Shown here: piece by piece, positions 57,929 through 64,000 of the stretch
Layout of the letters: every line of letters begins with the position of its first letter
How positions within the stretch are numbered: position 1 is the stretch's first letter
Assembly: GCF_009729205.1 (NCBI RefSeq)
Contig: NZ_VTHB01000003.1
Location: 1 to 64,000 of the forward strand
DNA: 64,000 nt
Reading direction: 5' to 3'
DNA from: Mycobacteroides sp. CBMA 271
Lineage (GTDB): Bacteria; Actinomycetota; Actinomycetes; Mycobacteriales; Mycobacteriaceae
Translations under genes and position numbers: made by a program
Notes under the pieces: model-generated
The model's input: the letters and a program-made list of their open reading frames with translations, nothing else
Database searches by the model: none
What the model was told of the DNA's origin: nothing

Positions 57929-59925
57929 GCTGGCTCTCCTTCTGTGTTGGCCTCGGTGGCCAGCTGGGCGAGTACGGTGCCGAGTTCGACTTGTTGTCCC
58001 GGTTCGACATTCAGGATTTCGATGACACCGTCGGCGGGGGCGACGATGGTGTGCTCCATCTTCATCGCCTCCAGCCAGACGATCGGCGTGCCTGCGGTGA
58101 CGGTGTCTCCGACAGCGGCGCCGACGCGCAGCACCACCCCCGGCATGGGTGCGATCAGTGAGCCTGCGGCCACCTCGGTGCTGGGATCGGTGAACCGGGG
58201 CGCCACGGTGAGCGCCACCGGACCGAGCGGTGAATCGATGTCGACAGTTGCCCCATAGCGGGCCACGTCGAATCCGCGACGGACGCCATCCAGGACGAGT
58301 GCCACATGATCGGGTGTGGCCGAGACCAGTTGGATCTCCGGCCAATCGCCGTCGAGTTCCAGACCGCTGCGGGTCAGCCGATACCGGACGCTTATCGTGC
58401 TGTCGCCCGCCAGGAACTCCTTGGTCTGGTAGCCGGAAGCCAGGTTCCGCCATCCGCTGGGTAGACCCGCGCACACGGTGGCGGCCGAGCGGTTGGCGGC
58501 GGCGTCAGCCAATGCGGCAGCCAGTGCCGAATACCGTTGTGCTGCTTCGTCGGCCAGCGGCCTGGCAAGGACGTCAAGCCCATGCTTGTCCAGGAACGAG
58601 GTATCGGTGTCGCCGTCGAGGAACGCCTGGTGGCGTAGCACGTTGACCAGTAGATCGCGGTTGGTGGTCAGGCCGTGTAGCCGGGTGCGTTCCAATGTGG
58701 ACGCCAGTAGCCGTGCGGCTTCGGTGCGGGTCGGTGCCACGGTGATGACCTTGGCGAGCATCGGGTCATAGTGCACTGAGACTGCGCTGCCATCGACGAT
58801 CGTAGAGTCCAGCCGAACCCCGTTGCGCCCCGGATGCCCCGGCACGTGGAACTGGGCGCTGGCGCCGGGAACGGCGAAACGGTGCACGGTTCCGCTCTGT
58901 GGCTGCCAGCCCGCGGCGGGGTTCTCTGCGTACAGCCGCGCTTCGATGGAATGCCCGTGAATGACAGGAGGTTCGGCGGGAAGCTCGCCCCCGTCGGCCA
59001 CCTGTATCTGCAATGCCACCAGATCAAGTCCGGTAGTGCATTCGGTGACGGGGTGCTCCACTTGAAGGCGGGTGTTCATCTCCAGGAAGAAGAACTCGCC
59101 GTCCTCGGTGGCCAGGAATTCCATGGTTCCGGCACCGACGTATCCGATGGCCTCCGCGGCGGTACGTGATGCCTCAAACAGGCGCTCGCGCATCCCGTCG
59201 ACTCGGGCTACCAGCGGGGAGGGCGCCTCTTCGATGACCTTTTGGTGCCGGCGCTGGATGGAGCATTCGCGCTCACCGATGGCCCACACCGTGCCGTGGG
59301 TATCGGCCATCACCTGTACCTCGATGTGACGGCCGGTGCCGAGGTAGCGTTCGCAGAAGACGGTTGGATCGCCGAAGGCGGACTCCGCTTCGCGTTGTGC
59401 CGCAGCGATTTCGGCAGGCAGGGAGTCGAGGTTGTTGACGATCCGCATGCCGCGACCGCCGCCGCCGGCGGAAGCCTTGACGAGCACTGGCAGCTGGTCG
59501 GCGGTCACGGTATCGGGATCGAGCTGTCCTAGCACCGGCACACCGGCCGAATCCATGAGTTTCTTGGACTCGATCTTGGAACCCATCGACTCGATGGCCG
59601 CAACGGGCGGACCGATCCAAGCGAGGCCGGCATCGGCCACCGCGCGAGCGAAATCGGCATTCTCGGAGAGGAATCCGTACCCCGGGTGGATGGCGTCGGC
59701 ACCGGTGGCCTTGGCGGCGGCGATGATCAGCTCACCGCGCAGATAGGTCTCGGCACTGGAGGTACCGGGCAAGTGGACCGCGGCGTCGGCTTCGGACACG
59801 TGTGGGCTATCGGCATCGGCGTCCGAATAGACGGCGACTGTGCCCAGACCGAGCTTGCGGCAGGTGGCGAAGACTCGGCGGGCGATCTCGCCGCGGTTGG
59901 CAACTAAAACGGAGGTGATAGTCAT
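57925..59925 (-). CDS. accA2: Acyl-CoA carboxylase alpha subunit (biotin carboxylase + BCCP)
   Basis: The 666-residue protein begins MTITSVLVANRGEIARRVF. It has the biotin carboxylase domain (VKASAGGGGRGMRIV ATP loop; EMNTRLQVEHPVTE) to about 450 and a linker domain. The C-terminal biotinyl domain has WLEAMKMEHTIVAP, whose Lys carries biotin. With AccD2 it carboxylates an acyl-CoA, probably in a leucine-like or branched-chain degradation route, given the neighbouring dehydrogenases and hydratase. Confidence 0.96.
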   Translation of the reverse strand: MTITSVLVANRGEIARRVFATCRKLGLGTVAVYSDADADSPHVSEADAAVHLPGTSSAETYLRGELIIAAAKATGADAIHPGYGFLSENADFARAVADAGLAWIGPPVAAIESMGSKIESKKLMDSAGVPVLGQLDPDTVTADQLPVLVKASAGGGGRGMRIVNNLDSLPAEIAAAQREAESAFGDPTVFCERYLGTGRHIEVQVMADTHGTVWAIGERECSIQRRHQKVIEEAPSPLVARVDGMRERLFEASRTAAEAIGYVGAGTMEFLATEDGEFFFLEMNTRLQVEHPVTECTTGLDLVALQIQVADGGELPAEPPVIHGHSIEARLYAENPAAGWQPQSGTVHRFAVPGASAQFHVPGHPGRNGVRLDSTIVDGSAVSVHYDPMLAKVITVAPTRTEAARLLASTLERTRLHGLTTNRDLLVNVLRHQAFLDGDTDTSFLDKHGLDVLARPLADEAAQRYSALAAALADAAANRSAATVCAGLPSGWRNLASGYQTKEFLAGDSTISVRYRLTRSGLELDGDWPEIQLVSATPDHVALVLDGVRRGFDVARYGATVDIDSPLGPVALTVAPRFTDPSTEVAAGSLIAPMPGVVLRVGAAVGDTVTAGTPIVWLEAMKMEHTIVAPADGVIEILNVEPGQQVELGTVLAQLATEANTEGEPA

Positions 59926-59974
59926 ATGGAGGTTCCCCTGTGCTTTCGATTCTTCGCGCAAGTGCTCATCACAA

Positions 59975-61570
59975 TCACATCCGGAAGACGCCGAAGTTTG
60001 ACGTCCCCTCAATCGGCCCATTAGCGATGGCGGACAAGCACATACCGAGCACGGCGCGGGTGTCCCGGGGGTCGATGACCCCGTCGTCATACAGGCGCCC
60101 GGACATGAACATTGGCAGCGACTCGGCTTCGATCTGGGCCTCGATGGCCGCCTTCATTGCAGAATCGGCCGCGTCATCGACCTCTTGTCCGCGTGCTGCC
60201 GCGGCGGCACGGCTCACGATGGAGATCACGCCCGCGAGCTGGGTGCCGCCCATCACCGCCGATTTGGCGCTGGGCCACGCGAACAGGAAGCGTGGGTCGT
60301 AGGCGCGGCCGCACATGCCGTAGTGGCCGGCACCGTAGGAGGCGCCGACGATCAGTGACAGGTGCGGCACCGTCGAGTTGGATACGGCGTTGATCATCAT
60401 GGAGCCGTGCTTGATCATGCCACCCTCTTCGTACTCCTTGCCCACCATATATCCGGTGGTGTTGTGTACGAACAGAAGTGGAGTGTTGGTCTGGTTGGCC
60501 AGTTGGATGAACTGGGTGGCCTTCTGTGATTCCTCACTGAACAGCACGCCGCGCGCATTGGCGAGGATGCCGATGGGGTATCCGTGTAGCCGTGCCCAGC
60601 CGGTCACCAGCGAGGACCCGTACTGTTCCTTGAATTCGTCGAATTCTGAGCCGTCAACGATGCGGGCGATGATCTCGCGCGGATCGAACGGGATGCGCAG
60701 ATCTCCGGGAACGATGCCGAGCAGCTCGGCCTGATCGGCGATCGGCTCGACCACTGCCGCCGGCGTGGGGCCCTTCTTGACCCAGTTCAGGCGCGAGACG
60801 ATCTGCCTGCCGAGGCGCACGGCGTCCTGTTCGTCAACTGCCAGGTAGTCGCCCAAACCTGAAATACGGGAGTGCATTTCGGCACCGCCCAGCGATTCGT
60901 CGTCGGACTCTTCGCCGGTGGCCATCTTGACCAGTGGGGGTCCGGCCAAGAACACCTTGGAGCGTTCCTTGATCATCACCACGTGGTCCGACATGCCGGG
61001 GATGTAGGCGCCGCCGGCGGTGGAGTTGCCGAAAACCAGGGCGATCGTCGGGATGCCCGCGGCCGAGAGCCGGGTGAGGTCGCGGAACATCTGCCCGCCA
61101 GGGACAAACACTTCTTTCTGGGTGGGTAGGTCGGCGCCGCCGGACTCCACCAGCGAGATCACCGGCAGGCGGTTCTGGAAAGCAATATTGTTGGCCCGCA
61201 GCACCTTACGCAGCGTCCAGGGGTTACTGGTGCCGCCCTTTACGGTGGGATCGTTGGCTACGATCATGCACTCGACGCCCTCCACCACGCCGATGCCGGT
61301 GACCAGCGAGGCGCCGACGGTGAAGTCGCTGCCCCAGGCCGCCAACGGGCATAGTTCTAGAAAGGGTGCGTCGGCGTCCAGGAGAAGCTCGATGCGCTCA
61401 CGCGCCAGCAGCTTGCCGCGTTCATGGTGGCGGGCAACGTATTTGTCGCCGCCACCGGCGATTGCCTTGGCGGTTTCGGCATTGACTTCAGCCAGCTTGG
61501 TCGTCATGGCCTCGGCCGCGGCGACATATTCGGGGGAGTTGGTGTTGACGGCGGTGCGGAGAGTGGTCAT
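59975..61570 (-). CDS. accD2: Acyl-CoA carboxylase beta subunit (carboxyltransferase)
   Basis: The 531-residue carboxyltransferase has GGTSNPWTLRKVLRANNIA, ESGGADLPTQKEVF (first oxyanion site), GNSTAGGAYIPGMSD and VGASYGAGHYGMCGRAY (second). The architecture is that of methylcrotonyl- or geranyl-CoA carboxylase beta subunits. It lies 49 bases upstream of accA2 and overlaps the fadE13 stop by four bases. Confidence 0.96.
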   Translation of the reverse strand: MTTLRTAVNTNSPEYVAAAEAMTTKLAEVNAETAKAIAGGGDKYVARHHERGKLLARERIELLLDADAPFLELCPLAAWGSDFTVGASLVTGIGVVEGVECMIVANDPTVKGGTSNPWTLRKVLRANNIAFQNRLPVISLVESGGADLPTQKEVFVPGGQMFRDLTRLSAAGIPTIALVFGNSTAGGAYIPGMSDHVVMIKERSKVFLAGPPLVKMATGEESDDESLGGAEMHSRISGLGDYLAVDEQDAVRLGRQIVSRLNWVKKGPTPAAVVEPIADQAELLGIVPGDLRIPFDPREIIARIVDGSEFDEFKEQYGSSLVTGWARLHGYPIGILANARGVLFSEESQKATQFIQLANQTNTPLLFVHNTTGYMVGKEYEEGGMIKHGSMMINAVSNSTVPHLSLIVGASYGAGHYGMCGRAYDPRFLFAWPSAKSAVMGGTQLAGVISIVSRAAAAARGQEVDDAADSAMKAAIEAQIEAESLPMFMSGRLYDDGVIDPRDTRAVLGMCLSAIANGPIEGTSNFGVFRM

Positions 61571-62715
61571 GCCTGGTACCCCAGGAGCTTCGCGGCCAGC
61601 GAGGTGAGGATTTCGGTAGTGCCGCCGCCGATGCCGATAATGCGCATATCGCGATACTGGCGTTCGATCTCACTCTCGGTCATGTATCCCATGCCACCGA
61701 ACAATTGGACGCCCTGATTGGCCACCCATTCACCGGATTCGACGGCGGTGTTCTTGGCGAAGCACACCTCGGCGATCAAGTTGGTCTCGCCAGCAAGCGC
61801 GCGATCAACCAACGCGTGCGTGTAGACCCGGGCGATATCGACCCGGCGGGCCATCTCGGCGAGCGTGTTCTGCACCGACTGGCGGGAGATGAGCGGACGT
61901 CCGAAGGTCTCCCGATTCCGGCACCACTCGACCGTCAGGTCCAGGCACCGCTGTGCACTCGAATATGCCTGTGCAGCAAGCCCGATACGCTCGGAAACGA
62001 ATGCCCCGGCGATCTGCGCGAAGCCGGTGTTCTCGCCGCCAACCAGGTTCTCGGCGGGAACGCGCGCATCGGTGAAGGCCAGCTCGGCGGTATCCGAGGA
62101 GCGCCACCCCATTTTATCGAGCTTGCGGGCCACCTCGAATCCCGGTGTGTCCTTGTCGATCAGCAGCAGTGAAACCCCGGACGCGCCCGCTCCGCCGGTG
62201 CGTACCGCGGTCACCACATAGTCGGCGCGCACGCCGGAGGTGATGAAGGTTTTGGCGCCGTTGACGATGTAGTGGTCACCGTCCCGCTTGGCAGACGTGG
62301 TCAGGTGTCCCACATCGGATCCGCCGCCGGGTTCGGTGATGGCCAGTGAGCCGATGAGATCCCCACGCAGGGTGGGCTTCACGTAAGTGTCGATAAGCCG
62401 TTGATCGCCGGAGGCGATCATGTGCGGCGTGGAGATCCCGCAGGTGAACAGCGACGCGAATACACCGCCGGGCACACCCGCGTAGTGCAGCTCCTCGCAC
62501 ACAATCACCGTATCTATGGCATCTCCGCCGCCGCCGCCAACATCTTCCGATGAGGCCGGCCCGAGTAGGCCCAGATCGCCCGCCTTGCGGTGCAATTCGC
62601 GAGGCAACAGCCCTTCGCGCTCCCACTCGTTGACATGTGGAAGGATCTCGCGCTCGGCGAAGTCACGCACCGTCTCCCGAAGCGCCTGGCGCTCCGGGGT
62701 GTTCCATTCGGTCAC
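61567..62715 (-). CDS. fadE13: Acyl-CoA dehydrogenase (FadE13-like)
   Basis: The 382-residue protein begins at a GTG (MTEWNTPERQALRETVRDF) that overlaps the upstream gene's stop. SLAITEPGGGSDVGHLTT, RQSVQNTLAEMARRVDIARV and LFGGMGYMTESEIERQYRD are typical. A longer frame from upstream is a shadow of the AtuA gene. This is the second acyl-CoA dehydrogenase of the operon. Confidence 0.94.
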   Translation of the reverse strand: MTEWNTPERQALRETVRDFAEREILPHVNEWEREGLLPRELHRKAGDLGLLGPASSEDVGGGGGDAIDTVIVCEELHYAGVPGGVFASLFTCGISTPHMIASGDQRLIDTYVKPTLRGDLIGSLAITEPGGGSDVGHLTTSAKRDGDHYIVNGAKTFITSGVRADYVVTAVRTGGAGASGVSLLLIDKDTPGFEVARKLDKMGWRSSDTAELAFTDARVPAENLVGGENTGFAQIAGAFVSERIGLAAQAYSSAQRCLDLTVEWCRNRETFGRPLISRQSVQNTLAEMARRVDIARVYTHALVDRALAGETNLIAEVCFAKNTAVESGEWVANQGVQLFGGMGYMTESEIERQYRDMRIIGIGGGTTEILTSLAAKLLGYQA

Positions 62716-64000
62716 TGTATTTTCTCCAGGAGGGATTCGGGGATCTCGATCTCGCGGGAACGCAGCCATTCGCCAATGCCCTTGGCCTGAGGGTCGAATC
62801 GTGCTTGATACGCGACACCCTTGCCGAGGATGCCTTGGATGACGAAGTTCACTGCACGCAGCTTGGGTAGCAGGTAGCGGGCTACCTCCAGATGCTCGGT
62901 TTCCGGGAGTAGTTCCCGTAGCGCATCGACCGTCAAAGCGTGCGCAAGCCAGCGGTATTCCTCGTCGGTGCGTACCCACGCGCCGACGTTGGCACTGCCG
63001 CCCTTGTCGCCGCTGCGGGCGCCGGCGAGGACGCCGAGGGGGACGCGTCGCGTGGGTCCGGCGGGCAGGGGCTCGGGCAGGGCGGCCGCCGGTGCGTCGG
63101 CAAGCGGCTGCGTCTGGGAGGCTTGCGCGATATCGACCCGGGTGCCATCCGCAAGCACCGCCACATGCGGAACCTTTTCCGCGGGAACATATCCCGGCGT
63201 GAAGACGCCGTACGGTTCGGCCTCGGCGGGGCGTGATGTCACATGGAATCCGGGGTAGCTCGCCAGTGCCAACTCCACTGCCGCGTTAGAGAACTGCCGA
63301 CCGACCTTGTTGGGATCGGAGTCGCGCACCATCACGTGCAGCAGCGCGCTGGCGGCCTGCTCGGTGTCGGCGTTGGGGTGGTCGGTGCGGGCCAGGGTCC
63401 ACTGGGTGTCCTCGGGCGCCACCGGCATCTCGGCCTCAAGCTGCTTGCGGGTCAGATCCGCTTTAGCGTCGATATCGAGACCGGTGAGTACGAAGGTCAT
63501 CTGATTGCGGAAGCCGCCCAGCGCATTCAGTGACACCTTCAGATCCGGAGGCGGTGCCTCGCCGGTCACACCCGAGACGCGCACCCGGTCGGGGCCGTCA
63601 GCCTCCAACTGCAGGGTATCCAAGCGGGTGGTGACGTCCGGGTTGGCGTACCGCGCTCCGGTGATTTCGTAGAGCAGCTGGGCGGTGACGGTGCCCACGC
63701 TGACCGCGCCGCCGGTGCCTGCGTGCTTGGTGATCACCGAGGATCCGTCCTGGTACACCTCGGCCAGCGGGAACCCGGCATGCGAGAGGTCGGGGATTTC
63801 GGTGAAGAAGGCGTAGTTGCCGCCGGTGGCCTGGGTGCCGCACTCGATGATGTGCCCGGCCGCTACCGCGCCGGCCAGTTTGTCGTAGTCGTCTCGGCGC
63901 CAGCCGAAGTGTGCGGCCGCGGGACCGACGATCACCGACGCATCGGTGACCCGGCCGGTGACCACGACGTTGGCCCCGGAGTTAATGCACTCCACGATGC
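62712..64000 (-). CDS. AtuA-family acyclic terpene utilization-like protein, partial (Rv0976c-like)
   Basis: The 3' part of an AtuA/DUF1446 family protein; the 5' end is beyond the window. Visible: NSGANVVVTGRVTDASVIVG, HIIECGTQATGGNYAFF and GARSGDKGGSANVGAW near the C-terminal AtuA-like domain. AtuA proteins occur in citronellol/geraniol and related branched-chain catabolism with geranyl-CoA carboxylase, which fits the accA2/accD2 and fadE genes here. The role of AtuA itself is unclear. The stop overlaps the fadE13 start (GTGA). Confidence 0.92.
   Translation of the reverse strand, partial: IVECINSGANVVVTGRVTDASVIVGPAAAHFGWRRDDYDKLAGAVAAGHIIECGTQATGGNYAFFTEIPDLSHAGFPLAEVYQDGSSVITKHAGTGGAVSVGTVTAQLLYEITGARYANPDVTTRLDTLQLEADGPDRVRVSGVTGEAPPPDLKVSLNALGGFRNQMTFVLTGLDIDAKADLTRKQLEAEMPVAPEDTQWTLARTDHPNADTEQAASALLHVMVRDSDPNKVGRQFSNAAVELALASYPGFHVTSRPAEAEPYGVFTPGYVPAEKVPHVAVLADGTRVDIAQASQTQPLADAPAAALPEPLPAGPTRRVPLGVLAGARSGDKGGSANVGAWVRTDEEYRWLAHALTVDALRELLPETEHLEVARYLLPKLRAVNFVIQGILGKGVAYQARFDPQAKGIGEWLRSREIEIPESLLEKIQ

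Noticed and set aside
56759..58474. 571-codon form of the fadE12 gene
   Set aside because: The extra N-terminus is an Arg-rich out-of-frame reading of accA2. The internal ATG with AGGAGAGCC and ATGA coupling is the real start.

Overview
The window is a high-GC actinobacterial chromosome segment. Gene content and order point to a rapidly growing mycobacterium, most likely of the Mycobacteroides abscessus/chelonae group. From memory of M. tuberculosis H37Rv, the backbone follows the Rv0937c-Rv0976c order: ku/ligD, an Fpg/Nei glycosylase and an SDR, pgi, a tailed membrane protein, a chorismate mutase, uvrD1, an M23 peptidase, sucC-sucD, an LLM oxidoreductase, the DUF5336 protein, perM, purN-purH, a DUF1707 protein, and an echA7-fadE12-accA2-accD2-fadE13-AtuA lipid operon. 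The genus call rests on this order and on mycobacterial families (MPT63-like, DUF5313, PerM). No database search was run.

Layout. 1-12 kb is accessory: tRNA-Arg(CCU), a four-gene cluster (XRE regulator, ImmA/IrrE metalloprotease, MAB_1171c-type membrane protein, CYP102-like P450 heme domain), a DUF2236 oxygenase with a divergent TetR, an MPT63-like secreted protein, cyanase, a 42-residue membrane peptide behind two palindromic operators, a MarR regulator and two DUF5313 paralogues. 12-22 kb holds mntH, the Ku/LigD end-joining pair, an AurF-type diiron oxygenase with a DUF4873 partner and TetR, cobF, an Fpg/Nei glycosylase, an SDR and a PPK2 kinase. 22-31 kb is small catabolic or regulatory modules: an AGPS-like flavoenzyme with TetR, a VOC/dehydrogenase pair facing a CGNR regulator across twin operators, a CobW-type GTPase behind a Zur-like palindrome, and a DHDPS-like/aldolase pair facing an XRE-cupin regulator.

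31-53 kb is the conserved backbone (pgi to purH). It is interrupted between uvrD1 and the M23 peptidase by a roughly 2.4-kb insert carrying a regulator, an alpha/beta-hydrolase lacking its nucleophile, and an M23 paralogue lacking a catalytic His. The insert is bounded by near-identical 117/118-bp direct repeats. A palindromic intergenic repeat family occurs four times between 36 and 46 kb. 52-55 kb holds an SbmA/BacA-like ABC exporter-fold transporter, a 25-codon acidic peptide gene with a good ribosome binding site, and a JmjC-type 2-oxoglutarate oxygenase. 55-64 kb is the tightly overlapping acyl-CoA catabolism operon, which runs off the window edge.

The two best candidates for undescribed systems are the transporter/25-aa peptide/JmjC locus and the XRE-ImmA/IrrE-MAB_1171c-P450 cluster. 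The latter has two AGTTTC-N18-GAAACTGATATT sites in its upstream region.
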